Virus record (IMG/VR): IMGVR_UViG_3300008116_000453 | Span: 1-25,031 of that record | Reading direction: 5' to 3' (one strand) | From: a virus | DNA length: 25,031 nucleotides | In this document: positions 7,468 through 13,480 of the stretch, in pieces | How positions within the stretch are numbered: the first letter of the stretch is position 1 | Layout: each line of letters starts with the position of its first letter | Program-made: the position numbers and the translations under genes | The notes under the pieces: generated by a model | The model's input: only the letters and a program-made list of their open reading frames with translations | Database searches by the model: none | What the model was told of the DNA's origin: nothing

Positions 7468-7785
7468 TTAGTTATTTTTTACTTTACGCGATTTTTGTGG
7501 CGCAGGTGTTTTGCGGACACCAGAGGTTTCTTCTGTTTTTACTGGAGAAAGCTTTTGCATTTCTGTTACAGGTTTGTCAGAAACACTTGTTTGACTTTGT
7601 GCAGTCTTACCGCGTTCTTCCAAGATTCTGTCTTTGTCAATCCAGTAGATACCTAACAGCGTTGAACAAAGAAATCTGCGTAGTGCAGAAGGTTTTTTTT
7701 CAGTCCATAATAACAGACCTTTTTCATCTTGTGCGTCTTGTTTAGTAGTTGCACCAATGATGTAGTAGCCAATGAATTTTTTCAT
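7468..7785 (-). CDS. Hypothetical protein with basic disordered tail
   Basis: 105 residues from the ATG at 7785; the frame is open farther upstream but would cut deep into the DUF2829 gene. The first half looks folded (MKKFIGYYIIGATTKQDAQ ... LLLWTEKKPSALRRFL ... LLGIYWIDKD). The second half is rich in K, P, T, S and Q and ends in PAPQKSRKVKNN, probably disordered and able to bind nucleic acid or acidic partners. No family recognised. The leader contains a run of nine A residues, typical of this genome. It lies between the DUF2829 gene and the helicase gene and is probably co-transcribed with both. Confidence 0.7.
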   Translation of the reverse strand: MKKFIGYYIIGATTKQDAQDEKGLLLWTEKKPSALRRFLCSTLLGIYWIDKDRILEERGKTAQSQTSVSDKPVTEMQKLSPVKTEETSGVRKTPAPQKSRKVKNN

Positions 7786-7813
7786 AAAAAGTGTGAAGTG
7801 TTTTTTTTTAGGG

Positions 7814-8161
7814 TTAGAGTATAGACCAGTCTTCAGCAAGCATATCTGTTTGAGTTGCCAGCCAGCCGGTAAGAATTTTCTTGTCAGCAGTAAACATTCT
7901 GATGCTGCCAAGTGCCTCAAAAGTCTCTCCGCCTACCTGCTCTTCAATAACCTGGCGAAGTGCAGGGTCATGAATGGCTTTTGTAGGAACAGTTCCTGCG
8001 GGAAGCAAAAACAAAAACATGTTCTTGCCATTCCAGCCACTGCGTGCAACGCGATGTCCTTGCTTAAGCGCCTCAAGGGCTTCTCCAAAAGTGCCTTTGC
8101 CAAGGTGAAGTAGACCTAAAAGTCCAAAACCAAAAGGTCCAGATGATTCTGATTGTTCCAT
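7814..8161 (-). CDS. DUF2829 protein, Tad2-like (candidate anti-Thoeris)
   Basis: 115 residues. Residues 25-53 show the DUF2829 signature (FGEALEALKQGHRVARSGWNG ... MFLFLLPAG). The C-terminus has the second part: FTADKKILTGWLATQTD, then MLAEDWSIL. Proteins of this family include Tad2, which binds the cyclic ADP-ribose signal made by Thoeris ThsB and so blocks abortive defence. Whether this member binds such a signal is inferred from family membership only; some DUF2829 proteins have not been tested. A glycine-rich N-terminal extension (SGPFGFGLLGLLHLG) precedes the domain and is not typical of the shortest members. The gene is next to the holin gene, 8 bases downstream of its stop. Confidence 0.85.
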   Translation of the reverse strand: MEQSESSGPFGFGLLGLLHLGKGTFGEALEALKQGHRVARSGWNGKNMFLFLLPAGTVPTKAIHDPALRQVIEEQVGGETFEALGSIRMFTADKKILTGWLATQTDMLAEDWSIL

Positions 8162-8169
8162 TACGTTTT

Positions 8170-8346
8170 TTAAGATTTTGACTTAGAGTAGATAGACCAT
8201 ACAATAGCAATAGAGGCTAATACTGCACCTGTTAGTTCCTGCACCTGATCATCAGAAGCCCACCCATTGGTGGCCAAAATAGCACCAAATGCAGAAAAAA
8301 GGTGTCTAACTACACCAAGCCATTGTTCAAGAGTTAAGTTTTTCAT
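8170..8346 (-). CDS. Putative holin, Pam3-gp28-like (58 residues)
   Basis: A 58-residue gene with ATG at 8346 and TAA at 8170. The sequence runs MKNLTLEQWLGVVRHLFSAF, then GAILATNGWASDDQVQEL, then TGAVLASIAIVWSIYSKSKS. Two hydrophobic segments are separated by a short polar turn, and a basic tail follows. The pattern RHLxxxxGAxLxxxGxxxxxQxxELxGAVxxxxxxxWSxxxK is that of the small phage holins of the Pam3-gp28 type, which make membrane lesions at lysis. It fills the gap between the HNH and DUF2829 genes exactly. The candidate lysin (24246-24809) is 16 kb away, so this is not a classical lysis cassette. Confidence 0.75.
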   Translation of the reverse strand: MKNLTLEQWLGVVRHLFSAFGAILATNGWASDDQVQELTGAVLASIAIVWSIYSKSKS

Positions 8347-8366
8347 AAGATTATTGTTTAATAAGG

Positions 8367-8783
8367 TTAAACTCTGGATTCTGTGAGAAACATTTCTTTA
8401 GCGTCAGCGGGGTGTTCCTCTACCCACCGGTGACAGCTTAAACATAAAGGGATCCAGGTAGCACTGTCAAGATAGTACTTACCACGACCGCGTGTATGAT
8501 GTATTGTCAAGTCTTGTCCTGTATGATGCGTGCAGACATGCAGCTTAGCCCTACAGGTACTGTTCTCTGGCTGATCCAGGAACTGCTTTCTAAGTTTGGA
8601 GTACAGCTGATCCAGCGGTTTGCGTTTGTCAGAAACAGGCTTGATCAGTTTTGATGTAACTGGCTTTGTAGCAGGAGTTTTCTTCATCCAGCAATCTTTG
8701 CAGAACTTCTGTCCTTCAAAGTTTTTCCAGATGAGTCTATCCTCCCCACAACCTGCGCAAGGCTTGAGTTTTGCTTTAATCAT
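8367..8783 (-). CDS. HNH-like zinc-binding protein, candidate endonuclease
   Basis: 138 residues with two metal-binding parts. Residues 9-31 form a zinc knuckle pair (CAGCGED ... FCKDCW). After a basic linker (residues 36-70), residues 77-122 hold CRAKLHVCTHHTG, TIHHTRGRGKYYL and IPLCLSCHRWVEEHP. The order Cys pair, His-His strand and CxxCHxxxEEHP helix is that of treble-clef HNH nucleases, some of which act in phage recombination or packaging (NinG-like or late nucleases). The His in IHH and the last His of the helix are candidate catalytic residues. Start is the ATG at 8783; it is followed closely by the holin gene. Confidence 0.7.
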   Translation of the reverse strand: MIKAKLKPCAGCGEDRLIWKNFEGQKFCKDCWMKKTPATKPVTSKLIKPVSDKRKPLDQLYSKLRKQFLDQPENSTCRAKLHVCTHHTGQDLTIHHTRGRGKYYLDSATWIPLCLSCHRWVEEHPADAKEMFLTESRV

Positions 8784-8810
8784 GACATGCGCGCTTACGT
8801 TAGCGGCTTC

Positions 8811-9107
8811 TTAAATATCATCAGGTCCTGTATAATCAATATCATTAAGCTTTTCCTCAGATGGAATGTCTGTGAGTTCTTTTATGCCAAGCTCTTCTTC
8901 AATGCTTGGTTCTTCAAGAAAATCAAAGTCATCATAATCAGCTTTTTCGTTACTTGGACCATGTCTAAGGACACTTAAGGCAAAAGGGTCGTTAACCTCT
9001 TCACCAATGTTGTATGCCATAAACATATTAAGTTCATCATCGCTCATACTGAGGTATTGCTCTAGTGAAATCTCTATACACTTTCCGTTAGGTAGTTGAT
9101 ATAGCAT
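8811..9107 (-). CDS. Hypothetical acidic protein
   Basis: 98 residues from the ATG at 9107. The N-terminus is compact (MLYQLPNGKCIEISLEQYLS) and is followed by SDDELNMFMAYNIGEEVNDP. From about residue 55 the chain is very acidic (DYDDFDFLEEPSIEEELGI, DIPSEEKLNDIDYTGPDDI) and probably disordered. Such a chain could mimic DNA or bind a basic partner, but that is speculation. The open frame continues to a TTG at 9167, but that codon lies in a promoter-like TATATTTG box, so the internal ATG is chosen. No family recognised. Confidence 0.7.
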   Translation of the reverse strand: MLYQLPNGKCIEISLEQYLSMSDDELNMFMAYNIGEEVNDPFALSVLRHGPSNEKADYDDFDFLEEPSIEEELGIKELTDIPSEEKLNDIDYTGPDDI

Positions 9108-9164
9108 TTTAAGTAGGCAAGTAGTTGCCACTAAAATACTACATGTTATAAAGATGCACCTCTG

Positions 9165-9172
9165 CAAATATA
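9165..9172 (-). promoter_or_regulatory. Probable promoter -7 element for the gene at 8811-9107
   Basis: TATATTTG on the minus strand matches TAnnTTTG. It lies in the 103-base gap between two genes and would give a leader of about 50 bases. The position of the -33 box reads AGTG, so the second box is poor. The confidence is lower than for the two full promoters. Confidence 0.45.
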
Positions 9173-9210
9173 CATGTTGTAGAAGTATTTTGCACTATAT
9201 TGCTATGATT

Positions 9211-9579
9211 TTAAATGTTAGCTCTTGATAAAAAGTTTATAACAAAATCTTTAAAAGAATTTTGAAGCTTATAATGTTTATCAGTTGCAGACTGTAATAA
9301 TATTTTTTGATTTACTGTGTCAAGTGTAATAAGTAAGTTTACATCTGCATATAGTTGAGTACCTATACCAAAACCAAGATCAGTATTCCAGCACTCAACT
9401 GGCACCATTTTGCAAAAGACCATTTTAGCAAGATAATCAGGGTCATCCCAGCGTTGACGCATTGAAAGGACACTGTGTATATCATTAACTAAAGAACCAG
9501 CACCGCTGTGTGTGTACAGATAAACTCGACCATAGGGTCCTACAATTTCTACTTGACCACTGTCTTTGTTGATGTTCAT
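9211..9579 (-). CDS. Conserved hypothetical protein
   Basis: 122 residues. The pattern YLYTHSGAGSLVNDI, then RQRWDDPDYLAKMVFCKMV, then GFGIGTQLYADVNLLITLD is like a widespread uncharacterised family in phages and bacteria (a H-x-G turn, a RWDDPEYLA helix and a GFGI strand). The function of that family is not known to me. The fold looks like one small alpha/beta domain with no membrane segment. The ATG at 9579 directly abuts two overlapping hairpins (9580-9639), so translation may be controlled by RNA structure. Confidence 0.75.
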   Translation of the reverse strand: MNINKDSGQVEIVGPYGRVYLYTHSGAGSLVNDIHSVLSMRQRWDDPDYLAKMVFCKMVPVECWNTDLGFGIGTQLYADVNLLITLDTVNQKILLQSATDKHYKLQNSFKDFVINFLSRANI

Positions 9580-9639
9580 GTCACAAACTTTTTAAATATT
9601 TGTGACAAAAGAGCCTTAGTTAAAAAGCTCTCTTGTCAC
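9580..9639 (-). promoter_or_regulatory. Two mutually exclusive hairpins in front of the gene at 9211-9579
   Basis: Hairpin A pairs 9602-9614 with 9627-9639 over 13 bp (one G-U) around a 12-base loop. Hairpin B pairs 9580-9587 with 9599-9606 over 8 bp. Both use the bases 9602-9606, so only one can form at a time. Hairpin B touches the ATG at 9579. The layout is that of an attenuator or a translation switch. Hairpin A is not followed by a T tract, so simple termination is unlikely. Function is inferred from geometry only. Confidence 0.55.
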
Positions 9640-9651
9640 CAAATACTGTTG

Positions 9652-10071
9652 TTAGTTTCCTGTAGAACCAAATCCTCCAACTGATCTTTCTGTATCAGAA
9701 AGAGTATCTGTTTCTTCAAATTCTACTTGAGGGTAAGGAATAATCATTAACTGCATGATCCTGTCACCAACTTGGTAGTGGTTCTTATCCATACCTCTCC
9801 AGTTAAAGGTAGCCATAATCTCACCGCGATATCCTGAGTCAATCACCCCTACTGAGTTGCTTAGTGAAAGGTTTTTGTTGCGTACAGAACTGCGTGGGAA
9901 GATAAGTCCTACATATCCCTCAGGGATTTCAACAGCAAGACCAGTTCTGTAGTGCACCTGTTCTTGTTGTATATCAATTGCAATTGCTTGCAAATCCATG
10001 CCAGCGTCCCCAGGTTTTGCATAACTGGGTATCACAGCGTTAGGATGTAGTTTTTTGATTCTGACTTTCAT
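9652..10071 (-). CDS. dut: dUTP diphosphatase (trimeric dUTPase)
   Basis: Hydrolyses dUTP to dUMP and pyrophosphate, keeping uracil out of DNA and supplying dTMP precursor. 139 residues with all five motifs: AGMDLQA (23-29), PRSSVRNK (motif 2), GVIDSGYRGEI (motif 3, with the catalytic Asp and Tyr), GDRIMQLMIIP (motif 4), and RSVGGFGSTG at the C-terminus (motif 5, the P-loop-like tail). Length is normal for the family. The gene follows 5 bases after the secreted-protein gene and belongs to the transcript from the promoter at 10695-10726. It acts in the same pathway as ung at 5067-5822. Confidence 0.95.
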   Translation of the reverse strand: MKVRIKKLHPNAVIPSYAKPGDAGMDLQAIAIDIQQEQVHYRTGLAVEIPEGYVGLIFPRSSVRNKNLSLSNSVGVIDSGYRGEIMATFNWRGMDKNHYQVGDRIMQLMIIPYPQVEFEETDTLSDTERSVGGFGSTGN

Positions 10072-10076
10072 AAGGT

Positions 10077-10487
10077 TTAGTAAGGTTTGAGATAGTATTC
10101 AACACGCAATTCTGCAGCCCAGTCATAAATTATAGCTTGCACTTTCATGTGATATGGAACGTTGTCTTTAAAAATGTACACAACAGTGTAGTTTTTGCCA
10201 TTCTTGTCTATACCATTGTAGGAATATTCTGTATGCCCAGGTTTTTCAAACTTTTTAAGAGCTTTGTTGAGAAAAATAAAAGTCTCAACTTGGTTGTCTA
10301 CTTGAAGATGATTTTCACTCATGCAGTATGTAAGATCACTTGCGCGAGTAGAAGAGTGCACAAATGTATTTTTTGAATTGTCCCATTTGTAAAGACTTAC
10401 ATAAAGCACATCAGTACACCGCGTTTCTTGCGCAATGCTTGCAAGCGTTGAAAATATCAACGCCAAGAGTATTAAAAGTTTTTTCAC
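10077..10487 (-). CDS. Hypothetical secreted protein with signal peptide
   Basis: 136 residues. The N-terminus is a clear Sec signal: MKKLL, a hydrophobic core ILLALIFSTLAS and a probable cleavage at IAQ-ET. The mature part is about 115 residues, with two cysteines (RCTDVLY, TYCMSEN) that could form a disulfide, and a beta-rich pattern (YTVVYIFKDNVPYHMKV, ELRVEYYLKPY). No family recognised. Export suggests a role at the envelope, for instance in exclusion of other phages or cell-surface change, but this is only a guess. The start codon is GTG, overlapping the stop of the upstream gene by 4 bases (GTGA), so the two are translationally coupled. Confidence 0.75.
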   Translation of the reverse strand: MKKLLILLALIFSTLASIAQETRCTDVLYVSLYKWDNSKNTFVHSSTRASDLTYCMSENHLQVDNQVETFIFLNKALKKFEKPGHTEYSYNGIDKNGKNYTVVYIFKDNVPYHMKVQAIIYDWAAELRVEYYLKPY

Positions 10488-10675
10488 AGTTGTGAGTTTA
10501 AGTTGTAAATAAGTGCCCTTTTGTCAAGTTCTGTTTGTACAATTTGAACTTTTTGTTTGGCAATATCTTTTGACTCAACGCCTTGTTCAGAACACCAGGT
10601 CATGTTTGAATGTTCCTGGTGTAACTGTGTAATGCTTAATTTTCTAAGCCATTCAGTGTATTGAACATTATTCAT
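10484..10675 (-). CDS. Hypothetical small helical protein
   Basis: 63 residues (MNNVQYTEWLRKLSITQLHQ ... LDKRALIYNLNSQL), mainly alpha-helical with a probable coiled segment around DIAKQKVQIVQTELDKRA. It is the first gene after the strong promoter at 10695-10726, with a leader of only about 13 bases. Its stop overlaps the GTG start of the secreted-protein gene. No family recognised. Confidence 0.65.
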   Translation of the reverse strand: MNNVQYTEWLRKLSITQLHQEHSNMTWCSEQGVESKDIAKQKVQIVQTELDKRALIYNLNSQL

Positions 10676-10694
10676 TAGGTGCAGTAAAGTTCTA

Positions 10695-10726
10695 CAAATA
10701 TAGTAAAAGTCTACAAAATAAGCAAA
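10695..10726 (-). promoter_or_regulatory. Bacteroidota-type promoter for the dut operon
   Basis: On the minus strand TTTG (10726-10723), a 20-base spacer and TATATTTG (10702-10695) match TTTG / TAnnTTTG exactly. The box continues as TTTGTAGAACTT. A further TTATTTTGTAGAC (10721-10709) lies in the spacer and repeats the string seen near the DnaB-like promoter. The predicted transcript starts near 10688. The -33 box overlaps the foot of the terminator hairpin at 10717-10762. Confidence 0.75.
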
Positions 10727-10762
10727 CTGAAAAGAGAGTCACCCCTCTTTTCAGTGCTTATT
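10717..10762 (-). terminator. Terminator hairpin after the gene at 10772-11023
   Basis: ACTGAAAAGAG and CTCTTTTCAGT (10726-10736 and 10745-10755) form a perfect 11-bp stem around an 8-base loop. The outer arms AATAAGC and GCTTATT (10717-10723 and 10756-10762) add 7 bp with a two-base bulge, so about 18 bp in all. On the minus strand TTTTG follows. It starts 10 bases after the stop of the upstream gene. The 3' arm also carries the -33 box of the next promoter, an economical terminator-promoter overlap. Confidence 0.7.
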
Positions 10763-10771
10763 CATGTGTTT

Positions 10772-11023
10772 TTAGTCAAAAATCCTTGAGACAGAGTTGT
10801 CAAAAGGGTTAAACTCCACCTGGTTGGTTTTGTAATAGACACCAGTTGACAAACGAATAGTGCCATGTTCCTCATGAGTAACAAGGGCAAACTCGTCTTT
10901 GATCTCAAACTTGATCGTTTCTTCACGCATTTCTGAGAAACTGATCTTAGAAGCAGCAATTACTGCATGTGTATTGGCGCCCTCACCTGTGGCAAGAACA
11001 AGCCGGTCATGTGTTTTGCTCAT
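10772..11023 (-). CDS. Conserved small protein with HEEH motif
   Basis: 83 residues: MSKTHDRLVLATGEGANTHA, then EFALVTHEEHGTIRLSTGVY and QVEFNPFDNSVSRIFD. The order ATGE..xTHA, THEEHxxIxLxxGxY, QxEx is like a widespread small family in phages and bacteria of unknown function, in which HAH-like and HEEH motifs suggest a metal site. It is separated by one base from the upstream DUF6745-like gene. In other members of this family a RQGD strand precedes the ATGE strand; here RQGD is found near the C-terminus of the upstream gene, which suggests a split or shared module. A strong hairpin follows the stop. Confidence 0.7.
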   Translation of the reverse strand: MSKTHDRLVLATGEGANTHAVIAASKISFSEMREETIKFEIKDEFALVTHEEHGTIRLSTGVYYKTNQVEFNPFDNSVSRIFD

Positions 11024-11024
11024 T

Positions 11025-11720
11025 TTAGCTTTGTGATTTTAACAGTTTCAGGTAGTCTTCTTTTTCAAGATGATGCAGATTACATTCTTCAGAGTTCTCA
11101 GAAGCCTTGGCAATAATGATATCACCTTGCCTTACAATGTATTCTGGATTTGTAATGTTGATTCTAAATGTCCAGGCAATAGCCTTAATAGCGTCATTGC
11201 TTTCACCAATCCACCTTGGAACATAGATCCAATACTCACGTCCTGTGGTAGTACACCAACAACGCACCGCGTAAGCATCTGCGTTAGAGCGACGCCAGCC
11301 CTCTTTTTCTTCAGGAAAAAGCTTATCACCAGGGATTTTGTACAGTTGATACTTGTCCTGAACAGTTTCAACATGAGGATTGCCGTTGATGTCTGTCAAA
11401 TGATTTTGAAACTCAATCACTTGTTCGTCTACAAGTTCTGGCTTAAGTTCTTGAAACACTTTTTCAATACCCAGTGCCTTAAAGAAAAGCCTGCGCATCT
11501 CAAGATTTGTCTGAGACATTGCTATTGCCACTGTTGCAGGAAGAATGCTGTCCCACTCTTTGGCACAATGCTCGCCAAAAGCTTTAAGAGGTTCTTGTGT
11601 AATTACTTTTTTTTCAAAGTCGCTGAAGTTTGGGTATGCCGTTTTCCAATACATCAGAGCGTTGTCATAAGACACACCTGTGTGTCCTTCTACATGGTAA
11701 GTTAATTTTTCAAAGTTCAT
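11025..11720 (-). CDS. DUF6745-like conserved hypothetical protein
   Basis: 231 residues. A helical N-terminal half contains SQTNLEMRRLFFKALGIEKV. It is followed by DKYQLYKIPGDKL, then YAVRCWCTTTGREYWIYVPR and NDAIKAIAWTFRI, and the end has EYIVRQGDIIIAKAS. The order of RRLFFxxLG, LYKIPG, VRCxxTxxEYxIxVP and AIAWTF resembles the DUF6745 group, though this rests on memory of motifs and not on a search. No catalytic site is evident. The gene overlaps nothing but is only 2 bases from the gene upstream and 1 base from the one downstream. An AGGAGG near its start is part of the upstream coding sequence and probably not a ribosome site. Confidence 0.6.
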   Translation of the reverse strand: MNFEKLTYHVEGHTGVSYDNALMYWKTAYPNFSDFEKKVITQEPLKAFGEHCAKEWDSILPATVAIAMSQTNLEMRRLFFKALGIEKVFQELKPELVDEQVIEFQNHLTDINGNPHVETVQDKYQLYKIPGDKLFPEEKEGWRRSNADAYAVRCWCTTTGREYWIYVPRWIGESNDAIKAIAWTFRINITNPEYIVRQGDIIIAKASENSEECNLHHLEKEDYLKLLKSQS

Positions 11721-11722
11721 GG

Positions 11723-12412
11723 TTAATCCTCCTCGTTAGTTTCTTCAAGCATTTCTTCAAGACAAATATCTACATCACGTGGGTCGTAGACATGTACACT
11801 GTAACAGTAATCTTCAATTACACCTACTAAATACTCTCCTTCTTCTGTAAGATTTTCTCTTTCAAAAGTCACCCACTGATAGGAACTTGCAATTTCTTCA
11901 TCTGTAGATCCTTCTACTTGTTCTAAAACTGCTTCAAATTCTTTTGTAAGTTGTTCTTCAAGAATTTGTTGTACAACAATTCTTTCAGGATGGTCAAAAC
12001 CATTGGCTATTGTCAAATTGACACTGGTTTTGTTGCTTTCATGAGCCTCAATCAATACTCTGTCAAAAGGAATGTGTTTTGGAATTTTAACTGTGATGTG
12101 ACAGTCAAAAGTTTTTCCTTCTTCTTCAGAATAATTATCTTCACCTTGAAAAGACTTTGTGATAGGATCGTAAGTTGCACTGCCTGAAGCACTGAATTCT
12201 CCTGCCCACGATCCATAATCTAACTGGCTATAAATCATGTCTACTAAAGCTTCTGCTTCAGGTTCTGATGTTTGTTCGCCATCAATTTCAAAATAAACCC
12301 AGCCACTATCTCCTCCACCTTCCCACTTAATCTCAAGAAATTTGCCTTCTGCTACTTGTGCATCGCACCAGTTCATCAGGTCTTTTATTGTAAAATCTTT
12401 TGTTTTACTCAT
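11723..12412 (-). CDS. Conserved hypothetical acidic protein
   Basis: 229 residues, very acidic. N-terminal helix (FTIKDLMNWCDAQVAEGKFL) followed by KWEGGGDSGWVYFEIDG. The segment ALVDMIYSQLDYGSWAGEFS, then SASGSATYDPITKSFQGEDN, is a recognisable block of a conserved hypothetical family (DYGSWAGEFSAxGxAxYD). The second half lacks clear motifs and ends in EEMLEETNEED. No membrane segment. Overlaps the upstream DUF6915 gene by 4 bases (start-stop coupling). Function unknown. Confidence 0.65.
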   Translation of the reverse strand: MSKTKDFTIKDLMNWCDAQVAEGKFLEIKWEGGGDSGWVYFEIDGEQTSEPEAEALVDMIYSQLDYGSWAGEFSASGSATYDPITKSFQGEDNYSEEEGKTFDCHITVKIPKHIPFDRVLIEAHESNKTSVNLTIANGFDHPERIVVQQILEEQLTKEFEAVLEQVEGSTDEEIASSYQWVTFERENLTEEGEYLVGVIEDYCYSVHVYDPRDVDICLEEMLEETNEED

Positions 12413-12807
12413 GGTAATTTAGGTTGTTTATGTGTAACAAAATCAGACTTTTCTTCTGTCATTTGCTTAAGCATTTTTCTACCGTCTCCTGGCTTGTACA
12501 TCCAGCCTACAATAGTCATGTTGTCAAGGTAGTCTTTGATGGTTGGTATCCATCCTAAGTCTTCTTTAATGTGTTGTTCACCAATAGCTCTTACAGGGAC
12601 CATGCGTCCATCAGAGTTGGTGATATAGGTGCCAAATTGTTTTTCACACCAGAAGATACCTTCTGAGTGATGGCGCAGTGCTCGGTGACGCATGTCAGGG
12701 TAGTGCGCTTTGGTTTCATCAAACCAGTTGTGAAGCGGAAGATAGTCATCTACCTGACCGCCCCACTGTTTCTGGCTTGAAATAGCATGATGCAATGGAT
12801 GGCTCAT
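12409..12807 (-). CDS. DUF6915 family protein
   Basis: 132 residues with strongly conserved features: HPLHHAISSQKQWGGQVDDY, then LHNWFDETKAHYPDMRHRA, LRHHSEGIFWCEKQFGTYI, SDGRMVPVRAIGEQHIKEDL and GWIPTIKDYLDNM. This matches the DUF6915 pattern (xPLxHAxSSxxxxGG, HxWFDxxK, RHRALRHHxEGI, R.IGEQHxxEDxG.IP). Many conserved histidines suggest a metal or nucleic-acid site, but no activity is known to me. It is widespread as a small cargo gene in phages and mobile elements. Overlaps both neighbours by 4 bases. Confidence 0.8.
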   Translation of the reverse strand: MSHPLHHAISSQKQWGGQVDDYLPLHNWFDETKAHYPDMRHRALRHHSEGIFWCEKQFGTYITNSDGRMVPVRAIGEQHIKEDLGWIPTIKDYLDNMTIVGWMYKPGDGRKMLKQMTEEKSDFVTHKQPKLP

Positions 12808-13244
12808 GTTTTTTGTTTAAATAACTTTTGCATTCTTTGCTCAAGATTTTCCCAGTAACCTGAAGAGTTCATGTGCTTGTAAGCAACTTCAACATGTTCT
12901 GGAAATCCTTTGGCAAGTTTTGCCTGGTTGTGAATGTCAGCATTCATAATACACTCGAACAAGCTTGTCATAAAACTGCCTGCTGTGTTGTGTATAAAAA
13001 AGTAAAGCTGCTGCTCTGCTTCAGACGGTTCTGTGTCATTCAAAGAATTAACAAGTGACTCTGTTATATGCAAAGCGTCGTCTCTGTTTTTTGCCATAAA
13101 AGGCCCTACAACATGTTTGCAAAATGGAGATTCATTTGCTTCAATGATGTCAATCGCTTCGCGATATGGTTTTACTTGGTAAGTACCAGAAACATGCTGA
13201 TAGCCCCACCATTCTTGATGATCACTTGAATTACTCATCATCAA
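12804..13244 (-). CDS. Conserved hypothetical protein, two phage motifs joined
   Basis: 146 residues. N-terminal part: EWWGYQHVSGTYQVKPYRE, then NESPFCKHVVGPFMAKNRDD, a motif set common in phage hypothetical proteins (YQHVNGTxQxKxY, ESPFVxxVxGPFxA). C-terminal part: FIHNTAGSFMTSLFECIMNA, then DIHNQAKLAKGFPEHVEVAY, another set usually seen as its own small protein (NTAGSFxTxLFxxIxxADxxNQxKLxxGFPE). The two seem joined in one chain here. Three ATGs in a row open the frame; which is used cannot be told. Overlaps the upstream gene by 14 bases. Function unknown. Confidence 0.7.
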   Translation of the reverse strand: MMMSNSSDHQEWWGYQHVSGTYQVKPYREAIDIIEANESPFCKHVVGPFMAKNRDDALHITESLVNSLNDTEPSEAEQQLYFFIHNTAGSFMTSLFECIMNADIHNQAKLAKGFPEHVEVAYKHMNSSGYWENLEQRMQKLFKQKT

Positions 13245-13455
13245 CTTGCTTTACAATAATGTCAAGTTGGTCACCAATGTTTCTTAATGTTTTAGCAAGA
13301 TGTTTTGCTAAACTTTTTAGAGAATCAGGATCAAGCGTGTTTAACCACTCAGATTGTTTTTCTTCTGGGCAGTCTTCAAAGCAGGTAGGTTCCCTGCGTT
13401 CTTCGTCATCAAATTTGTGGAAGATGTACACTCCACTTAAGTTTCTGCGATTCAT
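13231..13455 (-). CDS. Hypothetical small protein (CFEDCP motif)
   Basis: 74 residues: MNRRNLSGVYIFHKFDDEER, then REPTCFEDCPEEKQSEWLN, then a helix with LKSLAKHLAKTLRNIGDQLD and an acidic end. The block GVYIFxKFxxxExxxPTCFEDC followed by a helix recurs in phage hypothetical proteins. The two cysteines (CFEDC) might hold a metal or disulfide. The end overlaps the next gene by 14 bases, so they are coupled. A 40-base hairpin (13481-13520) stands before its start. Confidence 0.7.
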   Translation of the reverse strand: MNRRNLSGVYIFHKFDDEERREPTCFEDCPEEKQSEWLNTLDPDSLKSLAKHLAKTLRNIGDQLDIIVKQVDDE

Positions 13456-13480
13456 CTTTGGTTCTATTATTTTGTACTAC

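Noticed and set aside
8811-9167. Longer form of the acidic protein starting at a TTG at 9167
   Set aside because: The TTG is part of a TATATTTG promoter box, and the translated extension has no conserved pattern.
10762-10959. Minus-strand frame of 65 codons inside the HEEH-motif gene
   Set aside because: It overlaps a conserved gene in another frame, and the HEEH frame has recognisable motifs while this one has none.
11070-11705. Long plus-strand open frame (211 codons) opposite the DUF6745-like gene
   Set aside because: Its translation is rich in F, C and H with no domain; the minus frame has conserved motifs, tight spacing and coupled neighbours.
11720-11735. Shine-Dalgarno-like AGGAGG before the gene at 11025-11720
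   Set aside because: It encodes the Glu-Glu-Asp end of the upstream gene, and other genes here have A-rich leaders without such a motif.
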